A DNA stretch of 64,000 nt, from positions 96,936-160,935 of the forward strand of contig NZ_UCNW01000006.1 in assembly GCF_900474185.1 (NCBI RefSeq), in the 5' to 3' direction. Below the pieces are notes generated by a model. It made no database searches and was not told the DNA's origin. It worked only from the letters and a program-made list of their open reading frames with translations. This document shows positions 1 through 7,934 of this stretch, one piece after another. How positions within the stretch are numbered: position 1 is the first letter of the stretch; the number at the start of each line of letters is the position of its first letter. The stretch is from Synechococcus sp. UW69. GTDB taxonomy: Bacteria > Cyanobacteriota > Cyanobacteriia > PCC-6307 > Cyanobiaceae. A program made the position numbers and the translations under genes.

Positions 1-1066
1 GAGCAGCAATGCGCAAGTACTCTTTTCTCTTCTTGCAATCACCACTTCTTCCGTAAACTCCTGCAATTTGATAATAAAGCTCAGCGAAATTAGAAGGAAC
101 AGTCTCTGCTTTATGACATTCAATGGCACGAAAAAACTGTTTTATTGCTTTTTGATCTTGTGATTCACGCGCAAGAACAACGCCATATAAACCGATTGCA
201 CGACAATTATCATTCTTCAAATGCAATGCTCTGTAAATATCTTTTTTGGCACCCTTGAGTTCGCCTATGTTGAGTTTTGCAGATGCTCTATGAACAATTA
301 GATAGGAGCACTTATTAACATCCTTTGCGGCATCAGCGTTTCTTATGCCCAACTTTTCAGCGCTTTTTTTGCGCTCATCCAACGCCCGCCTCTTAGAGAG
401 ACCATCACAATCATCTGCAGTAGAAAAATTTGCACCGTGTGGACTATCACGATAATAATGCGCCTTTGCTTGATTAAGTTCTGCAAAAGTATCATCAATA
501 AGTCCCTCTATTCTTTGATCTTGCTGCAGGTCTTCAGTGCGTTTATTTCTCTCGTAAAAACTCATAGATAACAATATCGCCAAGGGTATTAATGGTATTA
601 CTGGCAAGATATTCATTATGCGGTCAAATAATTTTTTTCCTTTATTGCTCTTAAATGAATGACTTGATTCTTGGTCAATCAACTTGATCCGTTGATCATT
701 AGATTTTCCTGACTTAAAGCTGACTGAAGATTCTTTGATCAACTCGTAGAAATTTTTATTAATGCTTACAGTCGAAAGGGCATCCAGGATCTTCTCTATT
801 TCACCAAGAACAGATCTATCTGTTTTTAAAATATTTCTATGGATACCTTTTAGGTGCTCAACTTCATAGAGAAGGCGCGAGTAGGAATCAAATGAATCAT
901 CTGGTGGTTGGGTTATTTTACTCATTTCCCCCTCCCAACCACATAGTAAATTAATTGCTCTATCCCAGTTATAAGAAGAACCAGTTACCTGATGCGAGAC
1001 TTCTTCGAGCCTGGATGGACCCATCCTTTCTCTAATAACCAACTCATAAAATTCTTGTTTATTCAT
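1..1066 (-). CDS. TPR-like membrane protein, 3' end outside the window
   Basis: This is an open minus-strand frame that starts at an ATG (1066-1064) and runs off the left edge with no stop, giving at least 355 residues. The first half is soluble and charged. A hydrophobic segment near residues 150-170 (NILPVIPLIPLAILL) looks like one transmembrane helix. The second half contains alanine- and tyrosine-rich helical pairs (YLIVHRASAKLNIGELKGAKKDIYRALHL, split here only for description, then AIGLYGVVLARES and FAELYYQIAGVYGRSGDCKKR) that resemble tetratricopeptide repeats. It lies in the AT-rich accessory element. The function is unknown; a protein-protein interaction role is inferred from the TPR-like repeats only. 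Confidence 0.7.
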   Translation of the reverse strand, partial: MNKQEFYELVIRERMGPSRLEEVSHQVTGSSYNWDRAINLLCGWEGEMSKITQPPDDSFDSYSRLLYEVEHLKGIHRNILKTDRSVLGEIEKILDALSTVSINKNFYELIKESSVSFKSGKSNDQRIKLIDQESSHSFKSNKGKKLFDRIMNILPVIPLIPLAILLSMSFYERNKRTEDLQQDQRIEGLIDDTFAELNQAKAHYYRDSPHGANFSTADDCDGLSKRRALDERKKSAEKLGIRNADAAKDVNKCSYLIVHRASAKLNIGELKGAKKDIYRALHLKNDNCRAIGLYGVVLARESQDQKAIKQFFRAIECHKAETVPSNFAELYYQIAGVYGRSGDCKKRKEYLRIAA

Positions 1067-1482
1067 GAAATAATCTACTGCTTTCTCTATATATTTTCAT
1101 TATAGCATTATGCATAAACCGATGACTACAGCGATGCATGCGATTAGATAGTAATAATCAAAATGCACAAGAATTGCCAAAAACAATAAACGAGAGCATA
1201 AAGTGGCCACACATCTCGTCAAATCAAAACTTTATGGAAAATATGTTATTAAAAAGGTTCAGATAAATACAGAAACGTCCGAAGGACTTGCGAGTGAAGC
1301 GAGCAATGTATGGCGATTGCTTCTACTGAAGAATTCAGATTGCTATATAATTACTAGGACTTATTAATTACTAGTAGAAGGATTCACTAGGAACAATAAG
1401 ACCTCTAATCAACTGAATAATGGGTTGTTCTCTGTATATCAGAGATTATCAATAACAACACAATATAAGAACCAATAAGATT
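1067..1482. other. AT-rich intergenic region before the Rep-like gene
   Basis: There is no convincing open reading frame in these 416 bases. The region is AT-rich and contains short repeats built on TTACTAG (see the repeat entry). It separates a leftward gene from a rightward gene, so it should carry divergent promoters. It could also hold an origin if the downstream protein is a real replication initiator. Confidence 0.5.
1348..1374 (+). repeat. short direct repeats TAATTACTAG, iteron-like
   Basis: TAATTACTAG occurs at 1348-1357 and again at 1365-1374, 17 bases apart. A related TTCACTAGGA follows at about 1382-1391. The repeats lie about 110-135 bases upstream of the Rep-like start codon. 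That spacing would fit iterons or operator sites, but two copies of a 10-mer in AT-rich DNA is weak evidence. Confidence 0.35.
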
Positions 1483-2076
1483 ATGATTAAAGATACACTA
1501 AACAAACTTATAGAAGATTGTAGTATTGAGTTTAAGTATTTTGTGACTATTCCTTATAGGTTTAAGCAATCTGATTTAAGGCAAGTCAGTAGTGATAACA
1601 GGGGATTACGAAGAACCATTCGTGATTTCTACCAGTATCCGATCAGGATCTGGTTCTTCAATGAGGTTCATACGGATCCTGTCTCCAGGCACTACGGAGG
1701 ATTCCACCGCCACTTGCTGGTGGAGGACCTTCCTCCAGAACTCTGGAAAACGCCCTCAAAGCGTATGGAGCGGTTCCTGTCGGAGCGCGATGCAGAAGCA
1801 CTCTTCACCGCCCTCTCTGGGGGCATACCAACGGACACCCAGAAGGTTGCTCTCTTGAAGCGTGTGCTCCGACTCCACTCCTCCGTTCCCAATGGAACAC
1901 TGGGGGTTGTGGTGAAACCGATCACCGAACTCAACGGTGTTCTGGGGTATTGCACCAAGCAAGTGGGCAAGGACCTTTCCATTGCCGACGTTATTGACCT
2001 GACCGCAAGTGATATGGACTTAACGACTGGTGACTGGAATGCACGAAACCCAAGACAGGAAGCACTACCTCGCTGA
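1483..2076 (+). CDS. Putative HUH/Rep-like replication initiator
   Basis: The 197-residue protein has three elements in the order seen in HUH endonucleases of the Rep class. The first is an early strand, YFVTIPYR (about residues 19-26). The second is an HxH-type motif in GGFHRHLLVED (about 72-82). The third is a tyrosine followed by lysines in GYCTKQVGKDLS (about 155-166), which resembles the YxxK nicking motif. The middle residue of the HxH motif is arginine rather than hydrophobic, so the match is imperfect. Base composition is higher in GC than the flanking accessory DNA. It sits upstream of small DNA-binding-like ORFs in the integrated element, which suits a mobile-element replication protein. 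A plasmid- or phage-derived remnant is the alternative. Confidence 0.45.
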   Translation: MIKDTLNKLIEDCSIEFKYFVTIPYRFKQSDLRQVSSDNRGLRRTIRDFYQYPIRIWFFNEVHTDPVSRHYGGFHRHLLVEDLPPELWKTPSKRMERFLSERDAEALFTALSGGIPTDTQKVALLKRVLRLHSSVPNGTLGVVVKPITELNGVLGYCTKQVGKDLSIADVIDLTASDMDLTTGDWNARNPRQEALPR

Positions 2077-2251
2077 ACTTATAAATCTCTATAGAGAACA
2101 ACTGAATAAACCAATCGCCGACACCTTTGGCGAACTCATACAGGAGATACGAAAAGAATGTATTCAGGAATTAGACCAAATCAGACAAGTGGATATGGAA
2201 GCGACTCTCTTGGTGAAGAGCAGGAGCACAAAGGCACTGTTATCTCCATAA
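2030..2251 (+). CDS. Small charged helical protein downstream of the Rep-like gene
   Basis: This is a 73-residue ORF that overlaps the end of the Rep-like gene by about 47 bases. The sequence from HETQDRKHYLAEL to LDQIRQ is strongly charged and predicted helical. It overlaps the next ORF in another frame, so at least one of the two could be spurious. No family is recognised. Its position suggests co-transcription with the Rep-like gene. Confidence 0.4.
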   Translation: MTGMHETQDRKHYLAELINLYREQLNKPIADTFGELIQEIRKECIQELDQIRQVDMEATLLVKSRSTKALLSP

Positions 2252-2409
2252 GCGTTCCGTTCCACGAACTGGACCTAATTGAGGAGATGGATCTTCAGGC
2301 ACGTATGGAGTGCTGTTCCTCCAGGTCCCACTACTTCAGACGCCTGATCCGTAGAGGCAAGGCAGAGAAGCAGCACGCCGAATGGTCAGCGTTATGGGGA
2401 GACAAGTGA
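2158..2409 (+). CDS. Ribbon-helix-helix-like small protein
   Basis: This 83-residue ORF has a central strand, TVISISVPFHEL (about residues 27-38). Two helices follow: LDLIEEMDLQARMECC, then SRSHYFRRLIRRGKAEK. That is the layout of MetJ/Arc/CopG-type DNA-binding proteins, such as copy-control proteins or antitoxins. No toxin partner is visible next to it. It follows the Rep-like gene, which suits a repressor of replication or partition. The family assignment rests on pattern only. Confidence 0.5.
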   Translation: MYSGIRPNQTSGYGSDSLGEEQEHKGTVISISVPFHELDLIEEMDLQARMECCSSRSHYFRRLIRRGKAEKQHAEWSALWGDK

Positions 2410-2626
2410 TGCCGTTAAACGATGGTCCCTCAGGGAATCCACAGACTTCTACCGCTTGAACAACGACAAGCCACAAAAGATCCTAATTACATCGTAATTA
2501 CAACTGACACTGCCGAAGCATAATTGAGGATTTAAATCGAGGGAATATGATCAACCCAAGCAGATACAGGCAAGAGAAGAAAGGATCTTTTGAACGAAAT
2601 ACATAAGCAAACCGACAAGAAATTAA

Positions 2627-2755
2627 ATGAACATCCGATTTGACACAGTTACTGCAGCAATGTTGAAGGAATTAATTAAGAGGGATCGCCAAACAGACCC
2701 GAAAAGCTACCTCTCCGATCTGATCAGAAAGTTATATCAATCAAAATATAGATAG
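2627..2755 (+). CDS. Very short ribbon-helix-helix-like ORF
   Basis: This ORF encodes 42 residues, starting MNIRFDTVTAAMLKEL and ending LIRKLYQSKYR. A short strand, then a helix, then SYLSDLIRKLY matches the second half of a ribbon-helix-helix fold. It may be an intact miniature DNA-binding protein or a fragment. It lies in a gap between larger ORFs of the mobile element, and a second RHH-like ORF lies 220 bases upstream. Confidence 0.4.
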   Translation: MNIRFDTVTAAMLKELIKRDRQTDPKSYLSDLIRKLYQSKYR

Positions 2756-2910
2756 CCATACCTGCACTACCTTCAGCCACCGAAAGAACAAGGCAGGGGC
2801 AAAAAGATTTGATCGCAAGACATACAAAAATGGATTAGCACTTAAATTCATATCAACCGCAAGCTAGACGAAGCATGAATAGCTGACAATAGACTTTAAA
2901 GTATACGTGT

Positions 2911-3432
2911 TTATTTTATTGCGCAAGAGCGATCGCCAGATTTTGTCCTGAGCCAAGCATTTGAAATCTGCCTTGACTCGCCATGCCCAACAGTATAATT
3001 AAAGTATATTGACTCATCATAACTTCTAAAATACCTAGACTGGCCACCATAAAATATGGCTGTAGAACCAGGCTTACTGTAATCATTCAATGTTATTAGG
3101 CTTTCTAGATTATTCTGACTGACCGAACGCTCAACAACAACTTCTTTTTCTGAGATGCTTAGCAAGACGTTGATATCACCTTTGCATATAGCAGAAATCA
3201 TGGAAGCAGACTTTACTGGAATGCAAATACCAGCATGAATAGCTATAATCATAAAAGCGTATCTGCATATTGAGATTTTGCAAACAACAAACAAATCCGA
3301 AACTCTTTTGGAGGTATATATCCGCAGCGATTGAAACCCCGAGATGCCACTGCATAAATCACTTGTAGTTACACCCACTTTCATGCCCATACTCATTAAC
3401 GCTCTAACCATAACAATCGCAAATGGAATCAA
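2911..3432 (-). CDS. Hypothetical protein
   Basis: This is a 173-residue ORF with a hydrophobic, methionine-rich start (MIPFAIVMVRALMSMGMKVGVTT) that could be a signal segment. A second hydrophobic stretch near residues 58-72 (RYAFMIIAIHAGICI) follows. The C-terminal half (GSTAIFYGGQSRYFRSYDESIYF) is more like a folded domain. No family is recognised. It is divergent from the lipoprotein gene, with about 60 bases between starts. It may be a genuine secreted or membrane protein of the element, or a decayed gene. Confidence 0.4.
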   Translation of the reverse strand: MIPFAIVMVRALMSMGMKVGVTTSDLCSGISGFQSLRIYTSKRVSDLFVVCKISICRYAFMIIAIHAGICIPVKSASMISAICKGDINVLLSISEKEVVVERSVSQNNLESLITLNDYSKPGSTAIFYGGQSRYFRSYDESIYFNYTVGHGESRQISNAWLRTKSGDRSCAIK

Positions 3433-3493
3433 CGATGTAGTGCAGAAAAATTTGACTGCCTATACTAATCTAATGCAATAAAAGTAATAGAAA

Positions 3494-4336
3494 ATGAATT
3501 TTAAGTTGTTTTTGGCATTTAGTTCGTCAATTCTTCTTTCTTCCTGCACTACTACAGAATACCAGGTAAATCCAGCGACCTCAAGCGGAGATGGTAATTC
3601 TCCCAAGGGTACTCAATCAATACGCAATTCTGAAAGCGAAGGCTATATGCGCATTCTGGGTGACTTTAGGTGGGACAAATCCTTATCGGCAGAAATGATG
3701 GCATCATCAGATGCATTTAAAAAATACGTTCCAAAATGTGCTTATGGAGAGGCCAGAAAAGACCAATCACTAAATCAGTATGTAGAGACTTATCATCATA
3801 AAGATGGCAGATCTTATCTAAAAGGAAAAGTTGGCGAAGACGGATTTAAAGCAATAGAACAATACAAAGTGGAAGGTCATTTCGGGGACGAAGTGCATCT
3901 TCATATCGGAGCAAATGCAGGCAGTACGAAGATGTATCTGCAGCTAGATCGTGCTGGCGATTATTATCGTCCAATTGTGAGGGACACTAGAGGTGTTTAC
4001 CCAGACTACTCGCAGAGTGATTGTGAGTTTTCTGTAGGTGGGATTAACATGTTATTGAACAAAGCTTATTTTACTTCTCATCCCAATACAAGCACTAAGC
4101 AGGTGCTTTTTAGCATGGAGTTTTTTATTAATAATGAAGCTGAGAGAAGGGCATTTTGGGCATTAATTGAGCAAAAATATGAGCCAAAGTATAGTGAACA
4201 GACTGGGCATATAACTGGATACTGCTCAAAGTATTCTTGCTTTCACTTTCGCGGCACTTCGGGAGTTGAAATTTATCGTACTGAATACACGATCTCTGTC
4301 CTAGATGCTGTAAAGATTGATGAGAGTCAGTTTTAG
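3494..4336 (+). CDS. Putative lipoprotein of unknown function
   Basis: The 280-residue product begins with a basic residue, a hydrophobic run (LFLAFSSSILL) and the lipobox LSSC at about residues 15-18. It should therefore be exported, lipidated on that cysteine and anchored in a membrane. The mature part has no recognisable domain. It contains several paired aromatics and later cysteines (GYCSKYSCFHF near residue 245). It is followed by a good factor-independent terminator. The lower GC and lack of core-genome neighbours mark it as accessory. Confidence 0.65.
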   Translation: MNFKLFLAFSSSILLSSCTTTEYQVNPATSSGDGNSPKGTQSIRNSESEGYMRILGDFRWDKSLSAEMMASSDAFKKYVPKCAYGEARKDQSLNQYVETYHHKDGRSYLKGKVGEDGFKAIEQYKVEGHFGDEVHLHIGANAGSTKMYLQLDRAGDYYRPIVRDTRGVYPDYSQSDCEFSVGGINMLLNKAYFTSHPNTSTKQVLFSMEFFINNEAERRAFWALIEQKYEPKYSEQTGHITGYCSKYSCFHFRGTSGVEIYRTEYTISVLDAVKIDESQF

Positions 4337-4410
4337 CCAGATTAAGATTCTTCCCGAGCATACATTCTGGACTAGTTCAAGATTTTTGATCCGCTAACGG
4401 CAGTACAGCA

Positions 4411-4442
4411 AAGGCAGGAACCCCGCAAAGTCCTGCCTTTTT
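4411..4442 (+). terminator. Factor-independent terminator between convergent genes
   Basis: A 9-bp stem AAGGCAGGA / TCCTGCCTT encloses a loop of about 12 bases and is followed by TTTTTA. It lies 70 bases after the lipoprotein stop and just before the end of the convergent minus-strand ORF, so it may serve both. Confidence 0.75.
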
Positions 4443-4450
4443 ATGCCAAC

Positions 4451-4762
4451 CTAAGGAAGCGTATAAAACTCATAATCCTTTGCACGAATACCAATTTTCT
4501 TCGCCTTGAGAAACTGATATAGAGAGGCTCGAGGTGGAAGTCCTCCAGGTTCAAGCGTAATTTCAACTTCTTCTTCTTCTAACTCAAACTCCTGTAGGCA
4601 AGCATTAAAATCTAAATCGGGATTTGTGGAATCAAAGAAACTCTGGGGAAGTGAATCTTCTAAAGTAGAGATGTACATTCTTTCCCACCCAGAATATAAC
4701 TCCAGGAGTTCCTGAAGCTGGTTTTCTATATCAATAAAGTTGGGCAATTCGTGTGGTTTCAT
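4451..4762 (-). CDS. Small acidic hypothetical protein
   Basis: The product is 103 residues, acidic, with a glutamate run (EFELEEEEVEITLEPGG, about residues 58-74) and a C-terminal basic segment (LKAKKIGIRAKDYEFYTLP). No known domain is recognised. It is convergent with the lipoprotein gene across the shared terminator. The composition looks like a coding gene rather than a chance ORF, but nothing in the context gives a function. Confidence 0.5.
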   Translation of the reverse strand: MKPHELPNFIDIENQLQELLELYSGWERMYISTLEDSLPQSFFDSTNPDLDFNACLQEFELEEEEVEITLEPGGLPPRASLYQFLKAKKIGIRAKDYEFYTLP

Positions 4763-4813
4763 GGTGAATATTGGTAGGGTTTACTTGTAATTGTGTAGAG
4801 CGAATAAAATTTC

Positions 4814-4957
4814 TCAAATCAGCACAAGCACTTCTCTTGAAGTTGGAAGAAGGAGAGCAGCAGAGAGAGTGAGTTCTCTTTCAGGAGTAAAGGATGGAAC
4901 TCCAAGTGAATACTCAAATGCGATTTCTTTGCGAACCATTTTTTGTGCAGTAATCAT
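4814..4957 (-). CDS. Possible small ORF, 47 residues
   Basis: This short minus-strand frame (MITAQKMVRKEIAFEYSLG to SREVLVLI) lies on the opposite strand from another short open frame at 4791-4982. It lies immediately upstream of, and in the same direction as, the acidic ORF at 4451-4762. No family is recognised, and it could be non-coding. Confidence 0.25.
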   Translation of the reverse strand: MITAQKMVRKEIAFEYSLGVPSFTPERELTLSAALLLPTSREVLVLI

Positions 4958-5076
4958 TTTTCTACGTGTGTTATGTGGATAATTGATTAGCAATTAAACC
5001 CAGCATTTACCCCCACCATTGTTGGTGTTTCTAATCTTGGATTTTAACGCAGGTTGCTGGTTCTGCGGGATTAATG

Positions 5077-5101
5077 AAAGGGCAGTGGTGTGCCCTTTCT
5101 T
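5077..5101 (-). terminator. Hairpin 3' of the 97-residue ORF
   Basis: An 8-bp perfect stem AAAGGGCA / TGCCCTTT with a 6-base loop lies about 10 bases after the stop of the ORF at 5112-5405. The T tract on the minus strand is poor, so termination efficiency is uncertain. Confidence 0.5.
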
Positions 5102-5111
5102 GTATCAGGAA

Positions 5112-5405
5112 TTAGTAAAGTTCCAGATGAATAATGTGCTTTAACTCTTTCTTGCTGTTATACGCTTGAATCTTTTTCAAGAGTTTACTCGATTGATTGG
5201 ATGGAATATTCCAGGTAGTTGCTCTACCCATACTTCCCAAGTATTCTCCCTTACAACTCTTCAGGATGTTATCAAGAATATCACGATTAAGTTCTTGAAT
5301 TGATACTTCCTTTTTAATCTCTTTTTCACTAAAGAAAAATGTTGCTGGGGAAAGTAGCGATGGAAAATCGCAATAGAGTTTTACGCAGAAGGTTTCAGCG
5401 GGCAT
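5112..5405 (-). CDS. Hypothetical protein
   Basis: This 97-residue ORF has an N-terminal beta-like segment (TFCVKLYCDFP) and a lysine-rich, helical remainder (KEIKKEVSIQELNRDILDNILKSC). It ends KELKHIIHLELY. No family is recognised. It lies between the acidic ORF and the recombinase gene in the accessory element and is followed by a hairpin. It is plausible as a small cytoplasmic protein of the element. Confidence 0.45.
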   Translation of the reverse strand: MPAETFCVKLYCDFPSLLSPATFFFSEKEIKKEVSIQELNRDILDNILKSCKGEYLGSMGRATTWNIPSNQSSKLLKKIQAYNSKKELKHIIHLELY

Positions 5406-5662
5406 AATGAATAAGGTAAGAGTTTATTCTGCTTTTAACTTGTTAGTTAAAGAACCAAGTAATTGGTTATGGGAGAAAATCCTTGCGGATTGAATGAAGT
5501 ATTCAGTTGGTTGTCGGGTGGCGGTGTTTCCCGCCTTTCCGATGAACATATTATAGTCCAGAAGTCCTTTTGTGAACAGCATTCTGACCACTTCCATTGG
5601 CGGCGTGTTGACCCCCCTTATTTGATTAAATTGTGGTATAATTACGGCACCCGAAGCGTGAT

Positions 5663-7108
5663 TTAGAAGTCGTCTCCGACACGCTTGATGTTTGACCAGG
5701 TTGCTGGTTTTAATCGTTTTCTGCCCTTTGCTGCGTTGCGTTCTCGTCTGACTGGTTCCAGGTATTTGCTGCGAAGTTCGTCGGTCGAAGTGTTCCCCTG
5801 ATAAGCAAGATCCGCCAGACCCTCTGGTGTGCTGTAGAACTCGAAATCCTCTTCAACTAGCAGGCGGAATGCTGTGTGCCTCGTCTGCTTCGGTTCCACC
5901 CCTGACCTGGTGATTGGCGGTTGAACCACCGCTTTCAAGTGCTTGAACAGGTGCCTGATGTCGGGCAGCACAGAACTCCGAACTGGATCTCCGCCTGGTC
6001 GTTCTTTCTGTGGGAACACCAGATATCCCGTTGGTTTCCTCTTCGTCAGTCGTTCCCAGAACCTGTATCCGTCTGGTCTTGGGTTTTCCGTTCTCTGGGC
6101 GTCACGGTTCTGCTTGGTCTCTTCGAGAGTGCAGATCACCTGGTCTTCGCCCTCCCCTGCCTTGAACCACTCCGCTTTCAAGCGGGGCAGGTCCTCCAGT
6201 CGCAGGTGGAAGAACCACATAAGGCATAGGGCGTCATACAGATCCACCCAGTTCCTCTGGGAGTCGATCCGCTTAAACGCTGAAGGCAGTTCCGCGTATT
6301 GCTCTGGGGTTAGGTCCTGTCGTGCCGCACCTCCTGATAGGTCGATGACCTTGCTGATGAGCGAATCCCACTCCTTTCTCGTGAAATGGTCTCGTGGGTG
6401 CCTCTGATGGGTGATCTCGGGGAATTGCGGCAGCACTAGTGCTGGATAGTCCTTCTCCCTCGCTGCCTTCAGAAGGTGGTTGATGAGGGTCCGCAGGTCC
6501 TTCTTGGTTGCTCCGCCGTTGGTTGCGTTCCCCCGTGTGAGTGATCGTTCGTCCAGGAGCGTCCAGTAATCGGAGAAATCTCTGAAGGTGATTTCAGTCA
6601 CTGCCTTCTTGGCGAATGGTTGGTGCTTGACCCCGTAACCCTCTGCTGACCAAAGGCGGTTGCGTTCTCTCGCCCACTTTTCAAACCCCCTCTGCTGTCT
6701 TTTTTTCCTGCTCTCGCTCTCGAACCAGGTCTCCCAGTAGTGGAAGAGCGATTTCTCGTCTTGCTGTGCCTGCTCCTTCTTCTGTGCCTTCAGATCCGCC
6801 AGGTCCTGCTTTGCCCACGCAATCGCCTTCTGTGCCGCTTCGTATGGGTCAGGGGTGCCTGTAGACGCTTTACGCCTTACACGACGCTTCTTGCCGCCCC
6901 TGGCGCCTCCTCCGAAGTCTCTGGGGTCGTCTTCCTCCAGAGGGAGATATGCCGCCTCCAGGTTCTTGGATTTGGTGATCCTCTGAACCACCAGTCCGTC
7001 GGGGACGCCCCTACTGGGAAATCCAAGTTCCTCCACCACCAGCAGCGATTTCCGCTCACCGCTTAACCAGTCCTCTGGAAGGGTTGGTTGTGGTTTCTTT
7101 CTGGGCAC
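5663..7108 (-). CDS. Tyrosine recombinase (integrase) of the mobile element
   Basis: The product is 481 residues. The N-terminal part is long and basic, with a lysine/arginine-rich patch near residues 70-85. A central core-binding-like region (FAKKAVTEITFRDFSDYWTLL) follows. The C-terminal catalytic domain shows a first arginine context (MWFFHLRLEDLPRLK), an RHTAFRLL block matching the HxxR box of tyrosine recombinases in degenerate form, and a final tyrosine in TSTDELRSKYLEP. The enzyme would cut and rejoin DNA at the attachment site. The gene sits next to the tRNA-Cys-like fragment, the usual position for an integrase. It is more GC-rich than most of the element and close to the chromosome average. 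Family assignment is good; the divergent boxes mean activity is not proven. Confidence 0.75.
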   Translation of the reverse strand: MPRKKPQPTLPEDWLSGERKSLLVVEELGFPSRGVPDGLVVQRITKSKNLEAAYLPLEEDDPRDFGGGARGGKKRRVRRKASTGTPDPYEAAQKAIAWAKQDLADLKAQKKEQAQQDEKSLFHYWETWFESESRKKRQQRGFEKWARERNRLWSAEGYGVKHQPFAKKAVTEITFRDFSDYWTLLDERSLTRGNATNGGATKKDLRTLINHLLKAAREKDYPALVLPQFPEITHQRHPRDHFTRKEWDSLISKVIDLSGGAARQDLTPEQYAELPSAFKRIDSQRNWVDLYDALCLMWFFHLRLEDLPRLKAEWFKAGEGEDQVICTLEETKQNRDAQRTENPRPDGYRFWERLTKRKPTGYLVFPQKERPGGDPVRSSVLPDIRHLFKHLKAVVQPPITRSGVEPKQTRHTAFRLLVEEDFEFYSTPEGLADLAYQGNTSTDELRSKYLEPVRRERNAAKGRKRLKPATWSNIKRVGDDF

Positions 7109-7266
7109 CAGTCCGCTACCCCCTTAACGCCAGGTCGTGACGTTTTTACTGGGATCTCAAGGGTAGCGGTGTAGCGGAGGTGTAGCGGAGTGCCTGCTTG
7201 AGTAGGCGATTTTGTATCGCTTGAGCAACGTTTTGGTGCTTATTTAGTGCTTTTTAGGAGTTCACG

Positions 7267-7291
7267 CCCCGTTCGAATCTGGGTGCCGCCT
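7267..7291 (+). other. tRNA-Cys 3' fragment, probable attachment site
   Basis: The sequence has a T-arm (loop TTCGAAT) and a 7-base acceptor strand TGCCGCC plus discriminator T. From memory this matches the 3' end of cyanobacterial and plastid tRNA-Cys. No anticodon arm or D arm precedes it, so this is not a whole tRNA gene. The T-stem has one mismatch (CCCCG against CTGGG), consistent with a junction inside the arm. It lies 160 bases upstream of the recombinase start and marks the right border of the element. The intact tRNA-Cys would lie outside the window. Confidence 0.65.
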
Positions 7292-7302
7292 TTGAATCCT
7301 CG

Positions 7303-7776
7303 TCACAGTTGAGCCTCCGCGCTCATTGCGGGAATGTTGCGTGAGTGACTCTCGCAGTTGACGGTTTCGGCATCAATCCAACAGCTTCCAGTGGCTGTGC
7401 GTGCCACTGGCAGGCCCGTGGGAAGTCCTCTGGCGTCAAAGCGGGCCCATGCGGTGCTGAGCAGGCTCGCGCTCCAGCTGCGCTGATCCAAGCGGCAGCC
7501 GGAGCGGTCGCAGAGAAGCGGACTGCCCTGGTCTCCATCAAGGCTCACGAAGCTCAATTGAAAACTGCCCCCCGTCGCCTCATCGTCTCCGATGAAGCGA
7601 AGCCGCAGGCCACTACTTCCGTTCGCACTGATCTGGAGGCGCTTGCAATCCAAGGGACGCCCGTCGACAACGATGCGGCATTTTGAAGGCCTGTGCTCCA
7701 AGCGGCCAAAAGTCAGCATTGGATTGGCCGTTGCAGGAACGGCAAGCAGCAGGGAAGCCAGCCACAGGCGGATCAT
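7303..7776 (-). CDS. Secreted hypothetical protein
   Basis: Starting at the ATG at 7776, the product is 157 residues with a clear signal peptide (MIRLWLASLLLAVPATA, cleavage after TANP or nearby). The mature protein has paired cysteines (SKCRIVVDGRPLDCKRL, then LLCDRSGCRLD, then SCWIDAETVNCES). They suggest disulfide-bonded strands in the periplasm. A longer frame exists upstream, but it crosses other genes and lacks coding character. The start overlaps the stop of the small cysteine protein by one base (TGATG), so the two are translationally coupled. Function is unknown. Confidence 0.65.
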   Translation of the reverse strand: MIRLWLASLLLAVPATANPMLTFGRLEHRPSKCRIVVDGRPLDCKRLQISANGSSGLRLRFIGDDEATGGSFQLSFVSLDGDQGSPLLCDRSGCRLDQRSWSASLLSTAWARFDARGLPTGLPVARTATGSCWIDAETVNCESHSRNIPAMSAEAQL

Positions 7777-7934
7777 CAGTAATCGCTGTCGGCGACGCAC
7801 ATGCCCAGGCAGCGAATGCCGTTGCTGGCGGTTCTTCGGCAGTGGTTGCAGAGGATGCGTTCCTCGTCTGCAGACGATCCCTCCACAGCCTGATCGGGCG
7901 ATGTCGCAGGCTCCTGTGCGGGGGATGCGGTCAT
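7776..7934 (-). CDS. Small cysteine-rich conserved protein, 52 residues
   Basis: The frame from the ATG at 7934 gives MTASPAQEP followed by an acidic linker and a compact C-terminal motif: CNHCRRTASNGIRC, then LGMCVADSDY. The four cysteines (CxxC, then C and C) could bind a metal such as zinc. I recall similar short proteins in marine picocyanobacteria but cannot name a family. The start codon overlaps that of the aldo/keto reductase on the other strand, within a shared CATG. It is coupled to the downstream secreted protein. Confidence 0.6.
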   Translation of the reverse strand: MTASPAQEPATSPDQAVEGSSADEERILCNHCRRTASNGIRCLGMCVADSDY

